From Pirellulales bacterium (GTDB lineage Bacteria; Planctomycetota; Planctomycetia; Pirellulales; JAICIG01), in assembly GCA_025927475.1 (NCBI GenBank), contig JAICLL010000037.1, forward strand, positions 1 to 43,911: 43,911 bases of DNA. Direction: 5' to 3'. Shown here piece by piece: positions 31,953 through 42,200 of this stretch. Every line of letters begins with the position of its first letter. Position 1 is the first letter of the stretch. A program made the position numbers and the translations under genes. The notes beneath the pieces were generated by a model that did no database searches, was not told the DNA's origin, and worked only from the letters and a program-made list of their open reading frames with translations.

Positions 31953-33977
31953 CTATTCATCGAGCAATTCGAGGATTGCTCGCTCAATATCTTCACCCTG
32001 CGGCGCCACCGCTTTCTCCAGCGGCGGGCTGTAAGGGGTTGGCGTAAACGCCCCGTGCAGCCGCTTAATCGGAGCATCAAGATCGTCGAAGCCCCGGTCG
32101 ACCACTTGCGCCGCAATTTCGGAAGCAATGTTGCAGGGTCCATAGGTTTCGTCGAGCACCAGCAACCGCCCGGTTTTTGAGACGCTCCGCAGCACCGTGT
32201 CGAGGTCGAGCGGCGACACGGTGCGTGGGTCGATCAACTCAACCGAGACGCCGCGCTCGGCCAGCCGTTTCGCAGCCGCCAGCGCGCGGTGAACCATCAA
32301 AGCCAGCGCGACGACGGTGACATCGCTGCCCTCGCGCACCACGGCGGCGCGGCCAAACTCGATCTCATAAGGCTCTTCGGGCACAGGGCCCTTCACGGCC
32401 ATCAATTCGCGATGTTCCAGAAAGAGCACCGGGTCGTGACGCCGCAGCGCATGAAAGAGCAACCCCTTGGCGTCGTAGGGCGTCGAGGGAACGACCACCC
32501 GCAAACCGGGGATATGGCTGTAGACCGAATAAAAGCTGCTCGAATGGTGCGTCGCCGCCGAGTGGCCCACGCCGATGCACCCTCGCAGCAGCACGGGCAT
32601 TTTCAGCCGCCCACTGCTCATGTATTGCATCTTGGCGATCTGGTTGACAATTTCGCCGTAGGCGTCATTGATAAAGTCGATAAACATGAAGTCGATCACC
32701 GGCCGCGCGCCGGCCATCGCCGCCCCGCAGCTCAGCCCGACAAAGCCGCGCTCGCAGATCGGCGTGTCGCAGAGCCGCTCGGGACCGAACAGCTCGAACA
32801 GTCCCTCGGTGGTCTGAAAGTTGCCGCCGCGGCGGCCGATGCCTTCGCCCATCACGAAGATGGCGGGGTTGCGCTGCATTTCATGTTGCAGAGCCTCGCG
32901 CGTGGCCGCGACAAAACCGAGTTGGCGATCGCCGGGCGGCGGAGGCGGCGGTACGGGGGGCGCGGGAGCTTCGCAATACACGTAGCGCACTGCCGAGGCC
33001 GCATCTGGCCAGGCGGCGCTTTCCGCCGCGCTCGAAGCCTCAGCCACCCGCTCGGCGATCTCGCGATCAATCGCGTCGAACGATTCGTCCAACTCGCCGT
33101 TGACCGCCGCCCCGCGAGCGGACTCGCGGAGTCGGTTGATCGGGCAGCGTCGCTTCCAAGCCTCGACCTCTTCGCGCGTGCGATAGCCGAAATCGCCCAT
33201 CCCTTCGGCATGTGGGCGAGTGCGGTAGGTTTTGCACTCCAGCAACGTCGCCCCGCCGCCGGAGCGTGCCCGCTGGATTGCCTCACGGGCCGCCTGCTCG
33301 ACCGCCAGCACGTCGTTGCCATCGACTTCCACGCCGGGCAGCCCGTAGTTGGCAGCGCGTCGCCCCACGTCGGCGATGCCGCTGGCATAGGCGAACGGCA
33401 CTTCGGTGGCGAATTGATTATTTTCACACACAAACAGCACCGGCAGCTTCCAAATGCTGGCCATGTTGAGGCCTTCGTGAAACGCGCCGTTGTTCACGGC
33501 GCCGTCGCCAAAGAATGCCACCGCCACGCGATCGGTTTTAAGCAGCCTGAAACAATAACCGGCGCCGGCAGCCTGCAAGATGCTCGGCCCCACAATGCCA
33601 CTGGTGCCCAGCAGTCCGATTTCCGGGGCGAACAGGTGCATGCTGCCGCCGCGTCCGCGTGAGCAGCCCGACTCGCGGCCAAACAGTTCCGCAATGAGCT
33701 GCGCCGGTTCGAGCCCTTTGGCCAAGGCGTGCCCGTGGCCGCGATGCGTGCTGAAGATGACATCGTCGCGCCGCAGGTTGGCGCACACGCCGGTGGCGAT
33801 TGCTTCTTCACCTACGTAGGTGTGGCAGGCGCCGTGAATCAGGCCGCGCTGATGGTAGCGCGCCAACTGCTCTTCGCACTGCCGGATGAGTTGCATCGTG
33901 CGATACAGCGCCAGCAGGCGGGCCTGATCGTTTGCGATCGCGCCGGTGGGCGGTGAAAGGGAGGTATTGCTCGTCAT
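31953..33977 (-). CDS. 2-oxoacid dehydrogenase E1, fused alpha and beta subunits
   Basis: A thiamine-diphosphate enzyme, 674 residues from ATG 33977, with both E1 chains in one polypeptide. The alpha part (about 1-335) carries GACHTYVGEEA, STHRGHGHALAKG and the ThDP motif GDGAVNNGAFHEGLNMASIW. A Pro-rich linker (APPVPPPPPPGD) near 350 joins the beta part (about 365-674) with MGEGIGRRGG, DTPICERGFVGLSCGAAMAG, HHSSSFYSVYSHIPGLRVV and ELIDPRTVSPLD. Pyruvate, acetoin or branched-chain 2-oxoacids are all possible. No E2 or E3 gene is adjacent. The frame is open to 34037, overlapping the next gene, but the later ATG is preferred. aroF-type DAHP synthase lies just upstream in the same orientation. 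Confidence 0.9.
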   Translation of the reverse strand: MTSNTSLSPPTGAIANDQARLLALYRTMQLIRQCEEQLARYHQRGLIHGACHTYVGEEAIATGVCANLRRDDVIFSTHRGHGHALAKGLEPAQLIAELFGRESGCSRGRGGSMHLFAPEIGLLGTSGIVGPSILQAAGAGYCFRLLKTDRVAVAFFGDGAVNNGAFHEGLNMASIWKLPVLFVCENNQFATEVPFAYASGIADVGRRAANYGLPGVEVDGNDVLAVEQAAREAIQRARSGGGATLLECKTYRTRPHAEGMGDFGYRTREEVEAWKRRCPINRLRESARGAAVNGELDESFDAIDREIAERVAEASSAAESAAWPDAASAVRYVYCEAPAPPVPPPPPPGDRQLGFVAATREALQHEMQRNPAIFVMGEGIGRRGGNFQTTEGLFELFGPERLCDTPICERGFVGLSCGAAMAGARPVIDFMFIDFINDAYGEIVNQIAKMQYMSSGRLKMPVLLRGCIGVGHSAATHHSSSFYSVYSHIPGLRVVVPSTPYDAKGLLFHALRRHDPVLFLEHRELMAVKGPVPEEPYEIEFGRAAVVREGSDVTVVALALMVHRALAAAKRLAERGVSVELIDPRTVSPLDLDTVLRSVSKTGRLLVLDETYGPCNIASEIAAQVVDRGFDDLDAPIKRLHGAFTPTPYSPPLEKAVAPQGEDIERAILELLDE

Positions 33978-34033
33978 CGGTGAAATGCTTTTGTCTTTCT
34001 GCCCCAGCCACCGAAGCACGGCGACACGTCTTC

Positions 34034-35071
34034 TCATTGGTTGCCGGAGTTTACCGACGAAATCTTCTTGCCCAGCAACGCGGCCAACTGGCGAATTTGC
34101 CGCGCGATCGCGGCGTACTGTTCGGGCAACAGCGCCTGCGGTCCGTCAGACAGCGCCTCTTCCGGGCAATTGTGTACTTCAATGTGTACGCCATCGGCCC
34201 CGGCGGCCACGCCCGCCAAGGCACAGGGCGGAATCAGATCGGGCCGGCCCGTGGCATGGCTGGGATCCACAATGATCGGCAAATGCGAAAGCGATTTGGT
34301 GGCTGGCACCGCCGCCACGTCGAACAAGTTCCGCGCAATCGGATCAAAGCCTTTCACGCCGCGTTCGCAAAGCACTACCTGCGAGTTGCCCTCCGAGAGA
34401 ATGTATTCGGCGCTCATCAGCAGGTCCTTCACCGTGGCGCTCAGCCCGCGCTTCAGCAACACCGGCTTCCGCGTCTGGCCGACTTCGGTCAGCAGCGTAA
34501 AGTTCTGCATGTTGCGGGCGCCGATCTGAAACATATCGGTGTATTGATCGACCAGTTCGACGCGCCGCGGGTCCATCACTTCGGTAACGACGGGCAAGGC
34601 ATGCTTCCGTCCGGTATCGCGGAGAATCTTGAGTCCATCTTCGCCCATTCCCTGATAGGCATAGGGACTGGTGCGCGGCTTGAACGCGCCGCCGCGCAGC
34701 AGGTTGGCGCCCGCTTTTTTGACCGCCGCCGCGATCGCGTCCATACGTTCGGCGCTTTCGATCGCGCACGGACCGGCGATCATCGCCAGCCAGCCGCCGC
34801 CGATTTTGACGCCCGCCACCTCGACCACGCTGGGCTCAGGGTGAGCCTCGTTGCTGGCCAGCTTGTAGGGCGGCAAGATCGGCACCACGCTGGCCACGCC
34901 GGGAATGGCCTCCAGCGGGGCCACGCGCAGCTTCGACTCGTCGCCGATGACGCCGATGATGGTGCGATAGGTGCCGCGGCTCAGGTGGGCCCGCAACCCC
35001 AGCGACTCGACGCGCTGAATGACGTGTTCGATTTGCGGTTCGGTGACTTCAGGCTTCAGGACGATAATCAC
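34034..35071 (-). CDS. aroF: 3-deoxy-7-phosphoheptulonate (DAHP) synthase, class I beta
   Basis: Condenses phosphoenolpyruvate with erythrose-4-phosphate, the first step of the shikimate pathway. It has 345 residues from GTG 35071. Residues ~1-70 are the ferredoxin-like regulatory domain ([18 protein letters not shown]). The TIM-barrel core has [69 protein letters not shown] and VDPSHATGR. This layout matches the KDO8P-synthase-like beta class found in Thermotoga and Bacillus. A promoter-like element lies about 45 bp upstream. The E1 dehydrogenase gene follows after a 56-bp gap. Confidence 0.95.
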   Translation of the reverse strand: MIIVLKPEVTEPQIEHVIQRVESLGLRAHLSRGTYRTIIGVIGDESKLRVAPLEAIPGVASVVPILPPYKLASNEAHPEPSVVEVAGVKIGGGWLAMIAGPCAIESAERMDAIAAAVKKAGANLLRGGAFKPRTSPYAYQGMGEDGLKILRDTGRKHALPVVTEVMDPRRVELVDQYTDMFQIGARNMQNFTLLTEVGQTRKPVLLKRGLSATVKDLLMSAEYILSEGNSQVVLCERGVKGFDPIARNLFDVAAVPATKSLSHLPIIVDPSHATGRPDLIPPCALAGVAAGADGVHIEVHNCPEEALSDGPQALLPEQYAAIARQIRQLAALLGKKISSVNSGNQ

Positions 35072-35114
35072 GGGCGGAAAAAAAGATTGAGGGACCAGGT
35101 TAACCGGCGTACCA

Positions 35115-35143
35115 GCTTAACATGGGCCGTGCACCCGGCTCAA
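35115..35143 (-). promoter_or_regulatory. Promoter-like element upstream of DAHP synthase
   Basis: On the minus strand TTGAGC, a 17-bp spacer and TTAAGC lie 44-72 bp before the GTG start. The same arrangement with identical spacing (TTGAGC-N17-TTAAAC) sits upstream of the MNT gene at 36009-36037, and the surrounding 34 bp are also similar. The -10 box is weak. Either a shared promoter or a repeat copy. Confidence 0.4.
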
Positions 35144-35179
35144 CTGCGGTGTGCGGAATGCCCGTCACGCTAAGTTGTC

Positions 35180-35611
35180 TCAGCGTTTGCGCCTTTTGCG
35201 AGTCGCCCGCGGCGCACGCTCCGTAACGTGCAATTGGGCCCACCGCAAGACATCCTTCGCGATCTTTACGGCCCGCGGGTGTTCGCGTGTAGTCACCGGG
35301 CCCGATAATCCGGGGTAGCGTGATTCGACGGCGAAGCCGGTCAAGAATGACGCTGCCTTCACATACTTAGGAACCTTCATGCCGTTGCCCTCCAGGAACC
35401 CGAGCAGATGGGCTAAATCGTGGACGTACGGGAACGCCAAGCCACGGTGAACGAAGACAGCCTTGATCGCTTTTTCAGCGCACTGCTGCGCGTCGAAGCA
35501 GAGGTCTTCCAGGTAAACACCTTTGATTGTGCGGCGAGCGCGTTGAAGGTTGCTTCTGGCGCGGTTGAGCCATTCGCCGGGATCCGTCGGCCCGAGCCGC
35601 TTAGGCGCCAT
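35180..35611 (-). CDS. HEPN-domain protein (MNT/HEPN toxin-antitoxin, toxin side)
   Basis: A 143-residue all-helical HEPN protein from ATG 35611. The block WLNRARSNLQRARR, then EDLCFDAQQCAEKAIKAVFV, YVHDLAHLL and ESRYPGL, is typical of HEPN partners of minimal nucleotidyltransferases. The RNase motif R-x4-6-H is not obvious at the usual C-terminal place (WAQLHVTERAPRATRKRRKR is Arg-rich). It overlaps the MNT gene upstream by 11 bp. In characterised MNT/HEPN pairs the HEPN protein is an RNase toxin neutralised by nucleotidylation. Whether this pair is active is unknown. Confidence 0.85.
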   Translation of the reverse strand: MAPKRLGPTDPGEWLNRARSNLQRARRTIKGVYLEDLCFDAQQCAEKAIKAVFVHRGLAFPYVHDLAHLLGFLEGNGMKVPKYVKAASFLTGFAVESRYPGLSGPVTTREHPRAVKIAKDVLRWAQLHVTERAPRATRKRRKR

Positions 35612-35945
35612 AGACGATCCGTCCCTCCCGAAGAGCCGGGAAAATCGGCAGACAGGGTGCGTCGCGATAACGCTGTACTTCATCAGGTGTGACGATCACG
35701 ACATCGACTGCCGCCCCGGCACCGTACAGTTGGTCATAAATCTTCGCTACCAACCGCCGCCGGTTGAACTTGCCTCCCTTAATCACCAAGAGATCCACAT
35801 CGCTATGGGGGCCCATTTCACCTCGCGCAGCCGATCCAAACAGCACGATTTTTTCTGGCTGGGCGGCATGAACGACGCGCCGAACAATGTCATCTAAAAT
35901 GCTGGCCGCCGGAACGCTATTCTGCGGGATTCTCTTGAGTGACAT
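35601..35945 (-). CDS. Minimal nucleotidyltransferase (MNT) antitoxin
   Basis: A 114-residue minimal nucleotidyltransferase from ATG 35945, the antitoxin of an MNT/HEPN pair. The active-site motif is complete: IVLFGSAARGEMGPHSDVDL has GSx10DxD, and VDVVIVTPDE supplies the third acidic residue. It would nucleotidylate the HEPN partner. It is the first gene of the pair and overlaps HEPN by 11 bp. An upstream in-frame start at 35978 would add 11 residues. A promoter-like element (TTGAGC-N17-TTAAAC) lies 64-92 bp upstream. Confidence 0.9.
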   Translation of the reverse strand: MSLKRIPQNSVPAASILDDIVRRVVHAAQPEKIVLFGSAARGEMGPHSDVDLLVIKGGKFNRRRLVAKIYDQLYGAGAAVDVVIVTPDEVQRYRDAPCLPIFPALREGRIVYGA

Positions 35946-36008
35946 CAAAGCAGCGCCCGCGGGCGATCCGGGGAACAAAGAGGTATCTACCTGTGCTGGT
36001 CGGCTTCA

Positions 36009-36037
36009 GTTTAACATGAACGTCGGACGCCGCTCAA
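36009..36037 (-). promoter_or_regulatory. Promoter-like element upstream of the MNT/HEPN pair
   Basis: TTGAGC, 17 bp, TTAAAC on the minus strand. It matches the element upstream of the DAHP synthase gene in hexamers, spacing and about 26 of 34 surrounding bases (36007-36040 against 35113-35146). Confidence 0.4.
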
Positions 36038-36082
36038 CTGTGAACGGTAGTTTCCGTTCTTAATCAACTGCATCGCAAGATG

Positions 36083-36286
36083 CTATCTATCGCCTGCCGA
36101 TCCACGTCCAATCGCGACTACCAAGCCAAGGGCCGCCAGCAAGCTAACCGCCAGCAGACCTGCGACAAACAGGCTGACGCGGGGCGGCACATCGAGCCAG
36201 CGAAAGGCGGCGAACAGCGCGGCGCAGCCGGCCGTCGCGGCGAACAACGAGCGCAATCCAAATTGCTTTCGCGGCGGTTCGGTCAT
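36083..36286 (-). CDS. Small membrane protein coupled to the giant membrane protein
   Basis: A 67-residue protein with two predicted helices: FGLRSLFAATAGCAALFAAF near 9-28 and SLFVAGLLAVSLLAALGLVV near 39-58, plus a short charged N-terminus (MTEPPRKQ). The ATG overlaps the stop of the 2456-residue protein as ATGA, so it is translated from the same message and may be a subunit or folding partner of it. I do not recognise the family. The longer open frame upstream to 36421 overlaps the giant gene and is not coding-like. Confidence 0.75.
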   Translation of the reverse strand: MTEPPRKQFGLRSLFAATAGCAALFAAFRWLDVPPRVSLFVAGLLAVSLLAALGLVVAIGRGSAGDR

Positions 36287-39200
36287 CGCCAATCTTTGAA
36301 CCTTTCCAACGCCAGCACCATCTCGTTGCGGCGCTTTTCGAACACGGCAAACAGGGCAAGGATGGCCAGCCCCACCGCGATGCCGGTGCTCCAGAAAACC
36401 CAGGTGTGCCCCAGGTCCCACGAGGCGTGGTAGACCATCACACTCAAATCAACCAATAGAAACGTGAATCCCAAATAGAGAAACGAGCGGATTTGCAACA
36501 GCATGCCCGACAGGATGCCGGCCACCGAGAGACCCAGCAACACCAGCACCAGCGGCAAGCTGATCTGGCGGTCCACGTGCGAAATGAACACGTCGGCGGT
36601 GCTGGCCACGTAAATGGTCGAAAGCGCCAAGTAGCGGACAGCACCGCTCTGTTCGGGCTTGAGCCGATCGCGGTTGAGATACTCGGCGACCAGGGCCGCC
36701 AAAGCCGGCGGAATGAGCCAAAGCTGCGGATGTACGAGAAACTCGATGTGCAGCCGCCGCCACAACAGCCATAGTCCGGCATTGCCCGACGTCACCGCCA
36801 GGGCGGCGAACAGCAGCGACTGCACGGATGCCCTCCGTCGTGCTTCACTCGCGGAGACTACGCCGTCTCGCGGTGCAAGCGGTGATGAGGGAGAGTTCAC
36901 CAGAGTCGCCTGAAGGCCATAGAACGCCGCCACCAGGAACAACACCACTTCGTTGCTGAACAGCCGGGCTTGAATCATCCAGACGTGCAATTCGTCGGGC
37001 AGCCAAACCAGCCCCGCCAGCGGCGCCGCGGCCGGCAACAGCGGCGCCAGCATCGCCGTGCGGGCCAGCGGTTCGGCCAGCACGCTCAGCCGCCGCCGCT
37101 GGAAGAACTCGGCGAATCCCGCTCCGCAAAAGGCGACGATCATCACAATCAACGTCCACCAGTTTTCGATCATGCCGAAGGGAATCAGTTTCGGCATTGT
37201 GGTGCGCACATGAACGCAGACCAGCACGGCGAGCGCTTCGGCGGCATATACATAGGCGGTGCGGCCGCGGGGCGACAGCCGCAACGGGTCGCGCCGCTCC
37301 AGCACCGCATACATGACCGCCAACAGCGCCAGTCCGACCAACGTCGCCGCGACGGCCAGCTTGGCGACCAACGCCATCGCCACTCCTTCGCGTGGCACAT
37401 ACTGGCTGCGCTCCTGAATGAAGACAAGCGTCAGCACCGCCAGCGCCAGGCCGATGATGGTTGGCAGCCATCGCCGCACCGATTGCCGCCACGCATTTCG
37501 GCGTTTTTCGCTCCGCGAACATTCGCCCTCGTGCGACGCCTGAGATCTTCCGCGCCATAGGATCCGCGGGGCAAGCCATTCGCAGCCGGCAATCGAAAGC
37601 GCCAGCGAAACCAACAGCGCCGTTTCGCGGTGAAGCCAAAGAATTGCCGGGCTGGCGCCCTCGCAAAACACCCACATCCATTCTGCTGGCGTCAGCACCA
37701 TCATTGCCAACATTGCCATCTGCCAGAATTCGAGCCGGCGATCGCCAGCGCCGCGAAGCATGCAACCGCTGGCGAACAGCAACAGCAGGATGCTAACGCC
37801 GCCCGCGGCGCGATCGAAATGCGTCTCGAACGCCACCGCGGTCCAGACACTCAACAGCGCGGCCACAGCGCCAATGGACGCTTGCGCGGCAAAGAACCAG
37901 CCACGCGAGCTTTCGCGTTTCTGGCTATCGCCGTTCGCCACCCATACGACCAATGCCGCCGCCAGCGTCCAGCCGGCCAGCGCGGGACCGGTGGCCCACA
38001 GCAATTCGCCGCCGCTCCATCCTCGCTGCCCCAGCGCCAGTGCGACCGCCGCCAGTCCCACCGAATAGAATCCCGCTGGGCAAAACATCGCCCGGCGATC
38101 GCCACGCGCGATGGCCAGCGCCGCGACGACAGCGGCCCAGGCGGCCCACGATAGCCGCACGTCGCAGGTAAAGCGCAGCGCGGCCATGGCGGGTTCTGAC
38201 GATAGCCAACTCGCGCACCAGGCCAGCCAGGCTACTGCCGAAATCAGCCCGACCGAGATCGCCACAGCGGCATGTTCAAACGGCAGAATTCTTTCGGAAG
38301 GCGCCGCCGGTTCGGTCGCCTTAGCCCAGCGAGCGATGAGCGACCAGAAACTGCCGATCGCGGCCAGGGCGATGGCGTTCATCAGCAGCAAGTCGCCGCC
38401 ACCGGCGTGGTCTTGGGCGTACCAGAAGAGCGAAACCGCCAGGCATGCGAACAGCCCCGAGCGATAGTCGTGCTGCGATCTGCGAAGCCACAGACCAAGG
38501 GCCATCGAAATGCCGGCGGCCGAAACCGCCGCGATCATCGACCACCAGGGACGGGCCGGATCGGTGGCCGCGGCGCGGATTGCCAGTGCTGCCAGCGCCA
38601 CGGCGATTGTAGTCGCCCAGGCTTCGGCTTCACGAGCCGGCAGCAGGCGCTTCAAGCTCAGCCAGCCGCTGGGCGGCGATGACGCCATCTCCTCGTTTGC
38701 AGAGCGGCCCGCCAGCCAACTCACGGCAATCAGAACCGCCGCTATGCTTGCCCAACCAACGATCAGCGCGTGATAAGCCTGCCAGTCGGCATCGGCTTGC
38801 CCGATCGTGATCGCGGCCAGCACGCCGGCGCCCAAAAGCGCGCTGGCCACAAGATGAATCAATTCGCGGCGAGCAAGGTGGTAAAGATAAATGGCGATGG
38901 CCGCGGAGCCGGCCAACCACGCAAACCAGCCGGCCGACGAGGCGTGCTGTCGCAACACTTCGCTGATCGAGCCAGGTCGGGCGACCAGCCCCATCAGCGC
39001 GGCAGCGAGCAGCAAGGCGTTGCCCAGCGCGATCGCCGCCATTTGCACCGTCAAGAACGGGCTGCCGCCGATGTGCAGCTCACGTGCGGCGTACATCCGC
39101 CGCCGCGCCGTCAACCACAGCAAACCGACGACACTCGCCGCGATCAGGTTGGCTTGCAGCAGCCACAGCCATTCGTCGGCGACCAGGCGCCGACCAATCG

Positions 39201-42200
39201 TCAGCCGATGCCACACGACGATCGACGACGCCAGGTTGATGCCCAGCCCGGCAATGAAGGCCCAACCTTCGCGGCGCTGCCAAACGGCCATTGCCGCCGC
39301 GGCCGCGCTGGCGATGCCAATGGCCGCGGCGCCCCACAGCGGCTCGCTGGCATCACCTCCGCCGACGAACACCGCCTTGACTCCTAACAACAACGCCAGC
39401 AGCCCAGCCACCCGCACCCATACACCCGCGGCGCGCACCAGCGCGTTGGGCGGACCTTCACTCGCGGCCGGGGCGTAGACCGCCGTGGCCCACCAGGTGG
39501 CCGCCACCACCGAAAACGCATAGCTCGCCCAACCCAGCATCAACGTGCGAAACGCCCACGGCGTGCCGGGCAACACAGCCTCGACGCTGCAGGCGACCAA
39601 GCCCAGAGCCGTCATACCTATCAGGCCAATCGCCTCAGGCCGAAGTGGCCGGCCGCGTTGCCAGCCCAACAAACGGCCGGTCGCGCAGACCGCCGCCAGG
39701 GTGAACCAGCCCAGCGGCGAACCAACCGTCGCAATCCAATCGTGGACACCGTTGCCGGCGCCCAGCGAGGAAACGATGGCGACCAGCGCGAATGCCGAAG
39801 CCAGCAACAGAAAATTGCCCAGCGCGCTTTCCGCCCATTGAAGCCGCAGCAAGGGCCACGCCGATGGCGATTCGCCGCGCTCACTGAACGAAAGCACGCG
39901 CCGTCGAGCCGCCAGCCAGCCAGCCGTCCAAGCGGCGGCCGTGATCGCACCCAACTGCACGAATCGGGCAGCTTCGCTCGCGCCGAATTGCGGCAAGTTC
40001 AACGCATAGCCGCCGGTGACCGTCAGGTTGGCCACCACACCGGCTGCAAAGGCATAGCGGGGCGAGGTCTCGCGCACGGCGTAACCGGTCAGGCTCAACA
40101 CCACCAGCGTCAGCGGAACGAGATGCGAAACCGAAAACCCTACGTCCGCCAGCCAATTGCCGGCCAGCGGGCCGGCGGGCGCATCGCCGAGTATGCGCAT
40201 GCTGGCCACCAGCCCCGAAACGCCAACGACCGGTATGGCGGCCAACATCATCAACAACCCGGCGGTCAAACCCGCGGCATGTTCCCCCAGGTCAAGGCGG
40301 CATTTGCATCGCTCGGCGACGCGGACCAACGGTCCGCGGAACCAGACGACGAGCGAGCCGCTGACCAGCGCCACGGCCAGCGACCAACGCAACGCCGAGG
40401 CCGTCGCCCAGCTTATCGCAGCCGGTCCGGCGACAAGCAGCGCGATGTTCACCAGCAGCAAGACGCTCGCGACCAACTCGGCTTTGCCCCAGCGGTCCCA
40501 AAGCGCCGCAACGATGCCGGCGGCCAGAATGCCAACCAACATCCAGCCGAACGCATCGTAGGCGTAGTCTTGCAGGAGTCCGACGGGCAGGCCCCCAATG
40601 GCTCTGAGTTGCCAGTTCCCCAAAAACTCGGCATCGATTCCTGGCAATGCGCCTGCGGCTGCCATGCCGAAAGAAAGAACAATCGATCCGTACTGAACGA
40701 GGCGATCGACGCTCGCGGCGCCGGCAGGGCTCAGCGCGGCGAACGCCGGGCGCCGGCGCAGCGCGACGCGGAGCACGGTCCAGAACAGACCGATCAAGCC
40801 GCAGCCGATACCATAGACTTGCAGACTGCGCGGATGTAGCAGGCCGCGCGGGTCGCCGACCACCCACGGCTGTTCCTTGAGCCAGGCGGTGATTGCGAAG
40901 GCTGCCGCCGCATAAACGGCGGTTTGAAACGCCGTGAACCAGCGCGGCGAGCGCTCGGCAATTGCCAGCGTTAGCCAGATCGCGGCCAGCCAGGCGAGAT
41001 CGAGCGACAAAATGAGCGGCCGTTGCCAATCGATCCAGGCAAAAGCGGCGACCGCCATCAGCGAAGCTGCGATGCCCCATTGCCGCAAGGGGCCGGCGAA
41101 TGCGCTGATCGCCGAGCCTTGGGTTGCTATATCGTCAAGGTAGCTCCGGGCCTTGTGCCCGGCGGTTTCGGCGTCGCCCTCGGAGAAAACACTCGGGGCA
41201 TTGCCGGCCACAAGGGCCGGAGCTGCCGCGCGTCGGAGGTCAATGAGGACGCTGGTAACCGTTGTCCAGGTCGCCTGGGCTAAGGCAACCACGATCCAAC
41301 GATACGGAACCTCAAACGTGCCGCTGAAGGCGATCGCATACGCCAGCGCGCCACCCACCAAGGCGGCGCCACGGTGGGTCGCGATCGGTTTTCGCCAGCG
41401 CGCGTTCATGGCCAGGCAGCCAAGTCCGTAGACCGCAAAGACGAGTGCCGCCCGCCAGGCATCGGCGTGGCCGCTGAGATAGCCGCGCACGGAGACCAGG
41501 CAGAGACTTAACACTGCCACAACCGCACAGCCGCCCACGTAAACCAGCGCATCCTTCCTTCGACCGCGCCGCGACAACATCTCAGCGGCAAAGGCCAGCG
41601 CCAGAACTAGCCCAGCGAGCGAGGCGCCGGTTTGCGCGCTGGCGAACCATCGCAGCAGCATCACGCTCGGTCGGGCGCGTTCCATTGCCGGCAGATGGCC
41701 CAGCGCCACATGTGTGGCGGTCGCATAAGCCAGCGCCAAGCAGGCGATGGCTACGGCATGGAGCGCTGCCACCCGAAAACGAGCCGCGAAGAACGCCAGC
41801 ACCGCAAAGTTGAATAAGCCAACGGCGATCATCGCGGCCGGGAGCGGCCACGCCAGACCGGTGGCCGCGAGCATCACGGCCGGTCCCAGCAATCCGACGG
41901 CTGTGCCCGAAGTGCGCAACCCGGCCTGGCTTTCGTCGGCCATTGCGCGCATGACAAACAGTCCGCATATCGCCGCAAGCGTGCCGCCGGCGGCAATCAG
42001 GGGTGACAGCACGTTGAGCGCGGTCGGACGATCGGCGCTGCGAGCGACGACCAGACCCAGCGTCACCACGACGGTGAACATCAGGCAGCCCAACAAGAGA
42101 AACAGCCGGTTCGCGTCGCCAGCCGCGGCCTGTTGGCGGCACGCCAAATCGCTGATCGCCCGGCCCACCGCAATGGCCGCCAGCACGACCGCCGGCGTCG

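Noticed and set aside
39658-40839. Plus-strand ORF of 393 codons inside the giant gene
   Set aside because: Gln/Arg/His-rich antisense shadow with no family features; the minus-strand frame is hydrophobic and continuous.
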